Below, in pieces: positions 35,712 through 40,226 of a stretch of DNA of 64,000 bases; the first letter of the stretch is position 1; each line of letters begins with the position of its first letter. Source of the DNA: Neoarius graeffei (Eukaryota > Chordata > Actinopteri > Siluriformes > Ariidae); the NCBI RefSeq assembly GCF_027579695.1, contig NC_083570.1, forward strand, positions 98,730,463-98,794,462, written 5' to 3'. The translations under genes were made by a program, and so were the position numbers. The notes below the pieces were generated by a model, which did not search any database, was not told the DNA's origin, and saw nothing but the letters and a program-made list of their open reading frames with translations.

Positions 35712-36722
35712 CTATTTTCTCCTGTTGTAATAGGACTGAATGGAGATGTGCTCAGATCACATAGATAATAATTAATTTACACAAATTTGATTTCCATTCT
35801 TTGGCTTACTTGTAACAGAACTAAGCAGCAAGTTATGTTTGATTTGAATAAGAAAATATTTCAGCCTCCTTTCTTTCTTTGTCGGGTGCAGTATGTACAG
35901 TCTGGTGTGTCATGACTAATTAAGAGTTATTCCACGTAATCGAGTCGTACATGAGCTGATAGGCACGTAGCACCAAGTCGGCTATAAGCCATGTACGACG
36001 AGATTGAGTGGAATAACTGTTTTATTCTATCCACGTTCACTGGATTTTGAGAAAGGGAGCATTTTTGGTTTTTTTGTTTGCAAATTCGATAAATCAAGAC
36101 TTTACACAAAACGTCCGACAAAATCATTTCCGCTTCGAATGTAAACAAACCGGCGAAATAACAGGAGCAGTTTGTGAAAAATGTAATGATGACGATAATT
36201 CTTGAAAAGTAATAAAAATACGTTCTTGCCGTCAAATACTTTTTTCTTTTTTTTTAGGGTTTTCTTCATCATTTTTTGGCGGTTGGCAAACCAACTTAAA
36301 GGTGCAATACCGCCACCGACTGGGCTGGAGTGTGGAACAGGCGATATTGGGGGGGGAACTATATTGTTTTAGCTATTCCCGTTTCTTTTAAATACTTGAT
36401 GATGATTTTTGGGGTTTTGTTTTCAAGTAGAGTTTTTATTTCGTCCTCGGTCGGCTCAGCAACGCGCTCTGCCATTTTGTGTTTTCTCTTTTCACGGTAT
36501 ATGAGCTGATATCCTAGTAGTAGAGTAGCCAATCAGAGTGCGCGATTTGCTCATATCCGGTGAATGTGGATAGAATAAAAGCAAATAGTTCATTTTGTCA
36601 GCAGAGAAGCTCGTATTCCTGTTCACGCCCTCCTCACATCTTTGCTTGTTCTGTTCTTCCAGGACGGAGGCACCAGGGGGCGCCGTAGTGCCATCGAGGC
36701 TGATATGAAGATGAAGAAATGA
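1296..36722 (+). CDS. brd8: brd8 (bromodomain-containing protein 8), 3' eight exons, 5' end outside window
   Basis: BRD8 is a nuclear subunit of the NuA4/TIP60 histone acetyltransferase complex; its bromodomain reads acetylated histones. Joined exons are 1296-1456, 1705-2184, 3646-3836, 5574-5666, 5780-5848, 12570-12852, 34997-35041 and 36663-36722. They sum to 1382 nt: 2 nt finishing a codon, then 459 codons and TGA. Every intron is GT-AG and every phase fits. The order is: conserved [11 protein letters not shown] segment; acidic, low-complexity region; [13 protein letters not shown] linker; bromodomain (about residues 283-390 of this partial protein) with the acetyl-lysine Asn in [14 protein letters not shown]-terminal tail ending ADMKMKK. 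The match to vertebrate BRD8 from family knowledge is close throughout the bromodomain and tail. The N-terminal half must lie left of position 1. The introns, especially 12853-34996, are packed with transposons. Confidence 0.96.
1705..2184 (+). CDS. brd8: brd8 acidic-region exon
   Basis: A (TC)n tract and CAG precede [20 protein letters not shown], a strong BRD8 match. The following 130 or so residues are Glu/Pro/Ser rich and poorly conserved, including a [17 protein letters not shown] stretch. The exon is 480 nt, phase 0 to phase 0, and ends at AAAG/GTACGA. Confidence 0.93.
2803..2987. repeat. 185-bp hairpin (MITE-like)
   Basis: Arms running from GTGTTGCCAGATTGGGAGG to CCTCCCAATCTGGCAACAC fold on themselves around a short loop near 2893-2900. 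It lies in a brd8 intron and forms the 3' end of the THAP reading frame on the minus strand. Confidence 0.75.
2987..3256 (-). pseudogene. THAP-domain fragment (transposon-derived)
   Basis: [47 protein letters not shown] and LLPSAVPT give the C2CH zinc site, the conserved Trp and the AVPT box in order, an almost complete DNA-binding THAP domain. No stop interrupts it. The frame then reads straight into the hairpin arm. THAP domains occur in P-element-like and other transposases. In a brd8 intron and antisense, it is most likely a transposon relic. Confidence 0.7.
3300..3600 (+). repeat. Probable DNA-transposon remnant in brd8 intron
   Basis: The stretch with GACGTCATATAGCTCCTCC and later CATCAGCACTTTAAAG resembles ends of fish DNA elements. 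It probably belongs with the THAP fragment. Boundaries unclear. Confidence 0.3.
3646..3836 (+). CDS. brd8: brd8 exon, acidic region to SSPASSQ
   Basis: It starts after a long CT tract plus TAG and encodes [16 protein letters not shown], then [19 protein letters not shown] and [12 protein letters not shown]. These align with the BRD8 acidic linker. It ends in phase 2 at CAGTT/GTGAGT. The triplet TGA visible just after is intronic. Confidence 0.95.
3928..5532 (+). mobile_element. Tc1-like transposon, apparently full length
   Basis: 1605 bp bounded by TA on both sides (3926-3927, 5533-5534). Inverted ends start CAACCCCGATTCCAAAAAAG and extend through the TACAAATTGTAAATAAAAAC blocks; a subterminal AAAAAAGTTGGGACAGG block is also inverted. 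It carries one open transposase gene. It lies in the brd8 intron in sense orientation. A decayed relative is at 19412-21320. Confidence 0.92.
4290..5312 (+). CDS. Tc1-family transposase, open reading frame
   Basis: DD34E transposase that cuts and pastes its own element. With the ATG at 4290 ([14 protein letters not shown]) it is 340 residues, the usual Tc1 length; an earlier in-frame ATG at 4236 would add 18. Order: paired-like helix-turn-helix pair ([20 protein letters not shown]), GRKT hook, then catalytic core. The acidic triad is visible as D154 (LWSDESKF), D244 ([10 protein letters not shown]) and E279 ([10 protein letters not shown]), with exactly 34 residues between the last two. No stop or frameshift. 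Whether it is active cannot be told. Confidence 0.92.
   Translation: MGRGSPIPLILHRQIVEQYQKGVRQCKIAKSLNISSSTVHNLIKRFRESGRISVRKGQGRKTILGARDLRALRRHCITYRHASVLEITKWAQEYFQRTLSVNTIHRAIRRCQLKLYSSKKKPYLNMIQKRRRLLWAKAHLKWTVAKWKTVLWSDESKFEVLYANQGRRVIRTKEEKDDPSCYQRSVQKPESLMVWGCISACGMGSLHIWKDTINAERYIQVLEQHMLPSRRRLFQGRPCIFQHDNAKPHTASITASWLRRRRVRVLNWPACSPDLSPIENIWRIIKRKIRQKRPKTVEQLESYIRQEWVNIPIPKLEQLVSSVPRRLQTVVKRKGDVSQW
5574..5666 (+). CDS. brd8: brd8 exon, start of bromodomain
   Basis: The first base completes a Phe codon from the preceding exon, then reads [20 protein letters not shown] and [10 protein letters not shown]. This is the alpha-Z helix side of the BRD8 bromodomain. It ends in phase 2 at CACAG/GTTATC. 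Confidence 0.96.
5780..5848 (+). CDS. brd8: brd8 exon, bromodomain ZA loop
   Basis: It encodes [20 protein letters not shown] then VH, the ZA-loop region, flanked by CAG acceptor and AG/GT donor. The junction codons on both sides are Arg (AG+G). Confidence 0.96.
6804..7049 (-). pseudogene. Transposon-derived exon preceding SWIM-like segment, copy 1
   Basis: [20 protein letters not shown] through [10 protein letters not shown] matches the exon at 15290-15529 nearly residue for residue. The SWIM-like exon continues at about 6720-6590 with [20 protein letters not shown]. The frame has small changes and its 5' part is cut off by the LINE at 7070. Confidence 0.6.
7605..7753 (-). pseudogene. LINE reverse-transcriptase C-terminal fragment
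   Basis: [20 protein letters not shown] then [14 protein letters not shown] is the characteristic end of many LINE reverse-transcriptase proteins. It is followed by the element's 3' UTR. Confidence 0.65.
7749..7829. repeat. (AT)n microsatellite
   Basis: Imperfect TATA/GATA/CACA run between the two LINE coding fragments. It probably marks the deletion junction. Confidence 0.8.
7820..8098 (-). pseudogene. LINE ORF1 N-terminus fragment
   Basis: [20 protein letters not shown] then FICDKCRLV: two CxxC pairs, followed by a heptad-like coiled-coil stretch ([18 protein letters not shown]). This layout occurs at the start of fish LINE ORF1. It ends abruptly at an AT-rich microsatellite. Confidence 0.55.
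8872..9516. mobile_element. MITE with AGGGTGTTTTCACAC ends
   Basis: Left end AGGGTGTTTTCACACCTGG is matched by CAAGTGTGAAAACACCCT on the right. The interior holds sub-repeats of GGACC and AACTCAGTTC type and no intact gene. About 645 bp. Confidence 0.75.
9900..11103 (+). mobile_element. hAT transposon remnant with 8-bp target duplication
   Basis: Perfect GTAGTGTG duplication at 9892-9899 and 11104-11111. Termini are CAGAGATGGG and CCCAACACTG. The subterminal GTAACGCGTTAC repeats typical of this family are present at both ends. Coding relics inside point to hAT. 1204 bp. Confidence 0.85.
10075..10480 (+). pseudogene. hAT transposase C-terminal relic
   Basis: An open stretch with [20 protein letters not shown] and acidic FDFDEEEN is followed, after a frame change near 10377, by [14 protein letters not shown], which is the hATC dimerisation motif. 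The catalytic domain is missing. Confidence 0.65.
11461..12245 (+). repeat. Hairpin plus 169-bp tandem-module element
   Basis: Hairpin CCCGCTCCGACGGAGTGGG at 11461-11479 is followed by GGTCCGTCCGTCC. Three copies of a 169-bp unit then begin at 11562, 11731 and 11900 with GAGCTTCAGCTTGGGGTTC. The 3' end (TAAGTGTCCTATTCC to GGGGGATAC) also occurs at 350-470. Confidence 0.8.
12246..12569 (+). other. brd8 intron end before bromodomain exon
   Basis: Non-repetitive-looking sequence leading to the exon acceptor at 12567-12569. Nothing else recognised. Confidence 0.4.
12570..12852 (+). CDS. brd8: brd8 exon, bromodomain core and helix C
   Basis: It encodes [40 protein letters not shown] and [20 protein letters not shown], then a basic tail ending DPNDK. 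The MYN asparagine that binds acetyl-lysine is present. The acceptor is preceded by a pyrimidine-rich tract and the donor is AAG/GTGAGA. The next exon lies about 22 kb downstream. Confidence 0.97.
13251..14712 (+). mobile_element. DNA transposon copy A (inverted partner at 40.2-41.9 kb)
   Basis: Termini are GCCATCCTTAAAAA and TTAATAATGGC, with CTATCTAG at 13243-13250 and 14713-14720, an 8-bp duplication though in TCTA-rich sequence. Subterminal TCCGTTTCCTGTCCACCGG and its inverted match are present. No intact gene; an open 118-codon stretch at 13464-13820 is shared with copy B but unrecognised. Confidence 0.7.
15137..16228 (+). mobile_element. THAP/SWIM-type DNA transposon (ISL2EU-like), copy 2
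   Basis: Inverted ends ATTGCTGGGTTTCAGTCACG and CGTGAAACCCAGCAAT. It carries the SWIM-side exons on + and a THAP-side exon on - (15905-16060). The two genes converge on an internal deletion junction near 15760. It lacks the LINE of copy 1. Confidence 0.7.
15287..15760 (+). pseudogene. SWIM-like protein fragment, two exons
   Basis: Exon 1 to 15529 encodes [20 protein letters not shown] through ESCIVFAR with a GTAAGT donor. Exon 2 from 15637 reads [20 protein letters not shown] then [12 protein letters not shown] in the same phase. The CxC and following Cys resemble a SWIM zinc finger, but the usual CxH end is lost at the deletion junction. Related fish transposon proteins continue into a YqaJ-type nuclease that is absent here. 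Confidence 0.55.
16358..17285. mobile_element. TA-flanked DNA element with nested MITE
   Basis: CACTCACTGGCCACTTTAAT at the left pairs with AATAAAGTCTCCGGTGAGTG at the right; TA flanks both. A decayed relative lies at 39430-40020. It has no transposase and is split by the MITE at 16452-16983. Confidence 0.75.
16452..16983. mobile_element. Tc1-type MITE, copy A
   Basis: About 530 bp with ends CACTACCGTTCAAAAGTTTG and its complement ...GAACGGTAGTG. Nearly identical copies are at 20675-21202 and 49618-50146. No coding potential. Confidence 0.9.
17303..17590 (+). repeat. tRNA-derived SINE, family B
   Basis: TTGGCCTAGTGGTGAGCGTG (A-box region) and GGAGATCATGAGTTC (B-box region) recall a tRNA head. 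The body (CCAAAGACCATCATAAAAATG ...) is shared with the minus-strand copy at 55225-55557 and starts again at 63935. A C homopolymer sits at about 17492-17512. Confidence 0.7.
17868..17920 (+). repeat. SINE/L2-type 3' tail fragment
   Basis: CTGGATAAGAGCGTCTGCTA followed by TGTAATAA is the conserved tail also seen at 57718-57765. Confidence 0.6.
18031..18840 (+). repeat. Hairpin plus about 177-bp tandem-module element
   Basis: Hairpin TCCCCC...GGGGGA at 18031-18061, enclosing GGCC pairs, is followed by GTCCATCCCGGGAAGG. Diverged modules begin with AAATCAACTCCTCTCA at about 18111, 18288, 18462, 18634 and 18816, a period of 172-182 bp. Confidence 0.85.
18841..19320 (+). repeat. Second hairpin-headed element of the same family
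   Basis: A new TCCCCC...GGGGGA hairpin (18841-18871) follows directly on the fifth module. It has one module, then a different tail with AAATATGAACT repeats about 180 bp apart (19110, 19268). Confidence 0.7.
19587..20571 (+). pseudogene. Tc1-type transposase pseudogene
   Basis: Fragments in several frames: [37 protein letters not shown], a [17 protein letters not shown] segment holding the second Asp, and a C-terminus matching the intact copy. Stops and frameshifts separate them. Confidence 0.8.
20675..21202. mobile_element. Tc1-type MITE, copy B
   Basis: 528 bp flanked by TA (20673-20674, 21203-21204), inserted inside the decayed Tc1-like element. Nearly identical to copies A and C. Confidence 0.92.
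21330..22200. other. brd8 intron, no clear feature
   Basis: AT-rich sequence with a T tract at 21675-21695 and a short CA run. No gene, exon or named repeat recognised. Confidence 0.4.
22215..22875 (+). repeat. THAP-containing repeat, copy 1
   Basis: The block from AAAGTGCATATCACGGGTAA to GTAAAGGGACATACTTTCAT recurs at 62080-62745 in the same orientation with many small differences. It looks like the 5' part of a DNA transposon. Confidence 0.75.
22552..22735 (+). pseudogene. THAP-domain N-terminal fragment
   Basis: [20 protein letters not shown] then [17 protein letters not shown]: the first Cys pair, the FPKD motif and the conserved Trp of THAP. The second half (CxxH and AVPT box) does not follow in frame, so it is a truncated exon or a spliced first exon. 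Confidence 0.6.
23043..23270 (+). repeat. Hairpin-headed element, third copy
   Basis: TCCCCC...GGGGGA hairpin at 23045-23074 followed by GTCCATCCCGGGAAGG and a single AAATCAACTCCGCTCACAG module, same family as 18031. Confidence 0.8.
23748..24160 (+). pseudogene. THAP-domain pseudogene
   Basis: [20 protein letters not shown] to KWMFNLQ, then after a frame change near 23872, [16 protein letters not shown] and [11 protein letters not shown]. These give the C2CH zinc site and the AVPTIF-like box in order, so the domain is whole apart from one frameshift or an unseen splice. It is unlike the THAP fragments at 2987 and 22552, so from a different element family. Confidence 0.65.
24666..25905. mobile_element. 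DNA element with TTAAAGGRGAACTGAAG ends, interrupted
   Basis: Left TTAAAGGGGAACTGAAGG pairs with right CTTCAGTTCTCCTTTAA. A partial copy at 46370-46850 lacks the interruption. It contains CGCCGGTATTTACG-type GC patches but no gene. Confidence 0.65.
24915..25485. mobile_element. 571-bp MITE, probable PIF/Harbinger type
   Basis: CCCTGTGTCTGAAATCGCTC at the left is matched by GAGCGATTTCGGACACAGGG at the right. The copy of the host element at 46575 reads GACCAACATCTGCC, the empty site, indicating a 3-bp CAA duplication. Confidence 0.85.
25910..27190. other. brd8 intron without recognised gene
   Basis: Contains a (GT)n tract at 26709-26741 and otherwise unmatched sequence. The long minus-strand open stretch here (26258-26797) is low complexity around the GT tract and is not a gene. 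Confidence 0.4.
26709..26741. repeat. (GT)n microsatellite
   Basis: About 16 GT units. Confidence 0.95.
27478..27855 (+). repeat. tRNA-derived SINE, family A
   Basis: GGTGTAGTGGTTAGCGCTGT (A box) and GGTCCGGGTTCGAGCC (B box) give a tRNA-like polymerase III head. The body continues to AGCGGCTAGAGATAATGAG. Related copies: 32262-32636, 50282-50626, 50702-50996, 51255-51588, 56228-56583 and 61573-61943. Confidence 0.85.
27870..28330 (-). pseudogene. Tc1-type transposase pseudogene
   Basis: [16 protein letters not shown] core then [20 protein letters not shown], and near the end [14 protein letters not shown], which holds the final catalytic Glu context. Parts are in different frames and the N-terminus is unrecognisable. 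Confidence 0.75.
29680..30110 (+). repeat. DNA-element copy, inverted partner at 33183-33990
   Basis: The blocks with ACGTGTTCTATTCCCTTCTA, TTGTCAAGACAACATGACG and TCTGTGGTATATCAGATATA recur inverted at 33183-33990. A remnant coding stretch ([18 protein letters not shown]) might be Crypton-like but this is weak. An (ATA)n run sits at 30030-30060. Confidence 0.6.
30401..30982. mobile_element. hAT-type nonautonomous element
   Basis: 582 bp flanked by a perfect 8-bp CATTAAGC duplication (30393-30400 and 30983-30990). Ends TAGAGCCCTGC and GCAGACCTCTA. GC-rich GCGGGAGCGGGAC repeats lie near both ends. Confidence 0.9.
31012..31332 (-). pseudogene. Pogo-type transposase N-terminus
   Basis: [40 protein letters not shown] and [19 protein letters not shown] match the CENP-B-like helix-turn-helix part of fish pogo transposases. 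The DDE domain is missing; the frame ends soon after near the deletion junction. Confidence 0.75.
31780..32260. other. brd8 intron, nothing recognised
   Basis: AT-rich, no repeat or coding sequence recognised. Confidence 0.4.
32262..32636 (-). repeat. tRNA-derived SINE, family A
   Basis: Minus-strand copy, close to the one at 27478, with an intact A and B box region at its right end (GGTGTAGTGGTTAGCGCTGT on the minus strand near 32630). Confidence 0.9.
32937..33011 (+). other. Unassigned short open frame with Kozak-like start
   Basis: CCAACATGGCC opens [20 protein letters not shown] with a possible GTAATG donor inside. I do not recognise it. It could be a relic of a captured 5' exon or a transposon gene. 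Confidence 0.2.
33183..33990 (-). repeat. DNA-element copy, inverted partner of 29680-30110
   Basis: Carries GGAATATATCTGATATACCA, TATCTCCGACGTG and GTTGTCTTGACAACGTGCAA in reverse order to the partner. It also holds extra sequence with a CGAAGGCCAGCG/CGAAGGCCAATG pair. Confidence 0.6.
33995..34880. other. brd8 intron, no clear gene
   Basis: No recognised coding sequence. The stretch resembles neither a named repeat nor a host exon. Confidence 0.35.
34885..34960. repeat. (GT)n microsatellite next to brd8 exon
   Basis: Long GT run ending 36 bp before the 45-nt brd8 exon, just upstream of its acceptor. Confidence 0.95.
34997..35041 (+). CDS. brd8: brd8 penultimate 45-nt exon
   Basis: Fifteen codons, [15 protein letters not shown], lie between CTACAG and GTAAGT. 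They match the conserved BRD8 C-terminal segment. The exon is symmetric (phase 0/0), so skipping it would keep the frame. It sits between a (GT)n tract and a MITE-split (CA)n tract. Confidence 0.95.
35122..35709. repeat. (CA)n microsatellite split by a MITE
   Basis: CA repeats at about 35122-35150 and 35666-35709 flank the MITE at 35155-35663. Confidence 0.85.
35155..35663. mobile_element. MITE with CCCCTTTTCCACCAAA ends
   Basis: 509 bp. Left CCCCTTTTCCACCAAAGCAG pairs with right TTTGGTGGAAAAGGGG. The interior repeats GAACCGG/CCAGCC words typical of PIF/Harbinger-like MITEs in fish. Confidence 0.85.
36021..36590. mobile_element. MITE before last brd8 exon
   Basis: TTTTATTCTATCCACGTTCA at the left pairs with GAATGTGGATAGAATAAAA at the right. 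Shared blocks with 500-1195. Its right end is about 70 bp from the terminal exon acceptor. Confidence 0.7.
36663..36722 (+). CDS. brd8: brd8 terminal exon
   Basis: After TTCTTCCAG the frame reads [19 protein letters not shown] and TGA. This is the basic C-terminal tail of BRD8. No canonical AATAAA lies between the stop and the palindrome at 36859, so the 3' UTR probably runs on or uses a variant signal. Confidence 0.96.
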   Translation, partial: DGGTRGRRSAIEADMKMKK

Positions 36723-36858
36723 ACAAAGTCCACATGGCCTTAAGGACCGATATCTATCTCTGTCTCTCACTCTCTCACATACACACTCGCACTCGGACAC
36801 ACCCAGAATGAACCTGGACCTGTGTGTGTGTAATAGATCTCGATAATCTATTATCCTA
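36723..36858 (+). other. brd8: Proximal brd8 3' UTR
   Basis: 136 bp between the stop codon and the palindromic element, pyrimidine and CA rich, with no AATAAA or ATTAAA. The nearest later candidate signals are ATTAAA inside the left palindrome arm (about 37184) and AATAAA at 39049-39054. Confidence 0.5.
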
Positions 36859-38182
36859 GACTGGTACCAAAATCCAGAATTGTGACACCCAAAGGCATTT
36901 TTGAGACAAAGTCGGCAAACAGTCTTATTTTGTCAATTTGGGTGTGCCGAATTCAAATCTGCAATATGCCGAGCTCTATCTGACCTCTGTTGACCTCTAG
37001 AGGTCATTGAACTTTGGGTCTGTAAACGTCTCAGCTGAACCCAGTTTCTCAGCTTTCTAAGGAATGAAATGTACTAAAATGATTAATGAAGTGAGCAAAT
37101 GGCCTTGTTTGTTAAATGTTTGGGTGCTGAATTCATTTTTCATTTGTAAAATGACATATGACCTCTGATAACCTCAAGGTCATTAAACTTGGCCTATAGG
37201 CCTATGCATTTAACGGCATTTTTAAACTGACTTTACTCCCCCAAAAAGAATATGAACAGACAAAAAACAAATAGAAAGGAACAAATACAACTTTAAATGC
37301 CAGTCCGTGTACATGTGACTTACTTTTCACAATGAGAATGCCTAGGCGATCACCTTACATAACATTACATTGCATTTAGCGGTTATTGTTTATACAAAGC
37401 TACTGAAAAAAGGACAGATTCAGCAGCATACAAAATGTGGGGGCATACAGGGTATACAGCTTAATCAGGGTTAGTGTATATGAGAGTTTTTTTCTTTGTT
37501 GTTTGTTTTTTGTAAAGGCTTTACCCCGTTTAAAACAAACAACAAAGAAAAAAACTCTCATATACACTAACCCTGATTAACCTGTATACCCTGTATGCCC
37601 CCACATTTTGTATGCTGCTGAATCTGCCCTTTTTTCAGTAGCTTTGTATAAACAATAACCGCTAAATGTAATGCAATGTTATGTAAGGTGATCGCCGAGG
37701 CATTCTCATTGTGAAAAGTAAGTCACATGTACACGGACTGGCATTTAATGTTGTATTTGTTCCTTTCTATTTGTTTTTTGTCTGTTCATATTCTTTTTGG
37801 GGGAGTAAAGTCAGTTTAAAAATGCCGTTAAATGCATAGGCCTATAGGCCAAGTTTAATGACCTTGAGGTTATCAGAGGTCATATGTCGTTTTACAAATG
37901 AAAAATGAATTCAGCACCCAAACATTTAACAAACAAGGCCATTTGCTCACTTCATTAATCATTTTAGTACATTTCATTCCTTAGAAAGCTGAGAAACTGG
38001 GTTCAGCTGAGACGTTTACAGGCCCAAAGTTCAATGACCTCTAGAGGTCAGATAGAGCTCGGCATATTGCAGATTTGAATTCGGCACACCCAAATTGACA
38101 AAATAAGACTGTTTGCTGACTTTGTCTCAAAAATGCCTTTAACTCCTTAAATAAGCACTTTTTTTGAATTTTGGTACCAGTC
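36859..38182. mobile_element. 1.3-kb near-perfect palindrome (foldback element)
   Basis: GACTGGTACCAAAAT at the left is mirrored by TTTTGGTACCAGTC at the right, with TATCCTA duplicated at 36852-36858 and 38183-38189. Arms of roughly 650 bp match almost base for base up to a short centre near 37510-37530. The right arm has a small extra AAATAAGCAC segment. Both arms contain an ACATTACATTGCATTTAGCG tail-like block. No gene inside. Confidence 0.92.
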
Positions 38183-38189
38183 TATCCTA

Positions 38190-39430
38190 GCCAGAAACAA
38201 GTCGCTCGCATGTTTATATTTCGTCTCTTGTGAAAAGCAGTAATCGTGATCCATGGCTTCTAAAGCTTTTGTAAAAAACAAATTAGCTAGCGCACTCATT
38301 CTTGTGCCGCCCGGTTTCCGTTACATGCTCAGGTTCGTATTCGCTTCGTTGGCAGATTAGCAAAGCAAGACAAGATAACTGTACTAGCGGTGTCCACGCA
38401 CTCACTCCCTCAGGCCCCAGTGATCCCTACTACTTCCTTCCAAGCTTTATTTTTCTTCATAATGCCTCTCTAATGTCACGACAGGATGGATACGAGGAGA
38501 AGATGAAGACTTGGTAGCTTAGTTTTTCTTCCGTTTTCCATCAAAGTCGGGGACTCGTTCCAGCTAGGATAGGATTGGTCCGAGGTAGTCATTTGGATTT
38601 GTTGCTTTACAGCTTCATTTGCATAGAAACGCAAGAAAAAAAATCTGAATTTACTTATTGTTATTGAAATTACAATAACGCGCACGTAGAACGTGAACGG
38701 CTGTCTGTTCTGCTAATGCGACCGTAGAGGACAAGGGGGTTTTGTTGTTTTTTTTTTTTTTTGGGGGGGTGGGACTGCTCATGATCATAACCGTCCATCT
38801 CCGATCTGTATGTGAACGTTCCTCAGTGTGTCTCAGTCCTGAGACTCGACAGCTGCATGCGTCAGCTTCAAAATGAGGAACGTTTAGACGTTGAAGCTTC
38901 ATCATCTTGGTTTGTGGAACTGGATAGATGTGTGTGAGATTAGTCATGCTATCAGCAGTACGGGCTTTTCCAGGACGCACTGCCACTGGTCTTGTTAGAG
39001 AGAAAAGGACGTTGTTTCTAAAGCTGATGTCGGCGTTGCTGAATCAGAAATAAACTGAGCTAGATTAGACACAAATTCAGCACTAAGAAAGAAAAAAAGG
39101 TTCAGCAGGAAAAATAAATAAATAAAGCAAGCCCGAGTGAGCTCAGCATAGCTTATAATTTAGTCGTCGTGCAGTCTCGGAGCTGTGGTTTAGGACACCG
39201 TGTGACGTGCTATAGCGTGTAATCTGTTAAACCGTGTAGCTGAACACTGCCAGCTTAGACAACTGGAATCACTTATCATCATTCCATTTCATTTGTAAAT
39301 ACCTGAACTGTTTTAAAGGATGAAGATTTGGGTAGCAATATACCCTCACCAGCCCTGTATTAAGAACGTTCATGGAGTTATCCAATCAGCAGCATGACTG
39401 ACCAATCAGATCATGAGATGTTTTTCAGCT
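38190..39430. other. brd8 downstream region
   Basis: Low repeat content apart from a T/G homopolymer at about 38750-38767. May be distal brd8 3' UTR (AATAAA at 39049) or intergenic. Confidence 0.35.
39049..39054 (+). terminator. brd8: Candidate brd8 poly(A) signal
   Basis: First canonical AATAAA in sense orientation downstream of the brd8 stop that I found, in a stretch (38190-39430) without a recognisable repeat. Use of this signal would put the 1.3-kb palindrome inside the mRNA. Assignment is inference only. Confidence 0.3.
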
Positions 39431-40020
39431 GTCCAGATTTGGTGCCTGCTGTAGCCTCGGTGTTCTTAGCTGATGGGTTGTGTGTTCCGAGATGCTTTTC
39501 TGCTCAACACAATTGCAAAGAGTGATGATTCGAGTTACCAAGCCTTCCTGTTAACCCAAGCCCTTGGACCATTCTCCTCTGAGCTTGATAAGGTGTTTCC
39601 ACCTATAGATCTGCTGCTCACGGACTGTTTTTACACCATTTTGCCAATCTGCGGTTTCTGAAATCTCATCTCATCTGTAGTTCGGATGACCATCGGGGCA
39701 CCACTGAAGACCTGGCAACCAGTTCCCTCTGTTCCTCTCGCTCTGTTCTGCCTTTCTCAGGGTGTTGCGTTTCAGGCCTGTCCATTCTGTGATGTGTTGT
39801 CCTCCCATCGCTTTCTTTGGACAGTGCATGGGTATTCTGAAATACTCAGACCCATGCTTCAGTCGAAGTCTGAGATCATTCCCCCCCCCCAGTCTCATGT
39901 TTGATTTGAATGTTAACTGAAGCTCTTGATTGGCTGATTGGATAATTGCATGACGAATGTACAGATGTTCCTACAGTAATAGTGTCCTCCAGTGACAAAC
40001 ATTGTGTGAAAAGTTTGAGT
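39430..40020 (+). repeat. Decayed relative of the TA-flanked element at 16358
   Basis: GAGATGCTTTTCTGCTCA near 39490 and TGAAGCTCTTGATT near 39919 match the 16358-17285 element in order. Both termini are lost. Confidence 0.55.
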
Positions 40021-40226
40021 CCTGTAGTCTACATAGTTTAAACTTCTGTAGGTGTGCACGAGAGACAACTTGTAAAGGAAACTTTCTATATTAAGGGAGG
40101 GAAAAAAATGTAAATGAACCTTTTCTACTTGTCTTAATTTATGTGAGTTAATAAATCTTTAGAAATCTGATCAGTGGGTTGTGCGTGCATTCATGTTGAA
40201 GGAGTAGATGAAAAGATGTAGTTAGG

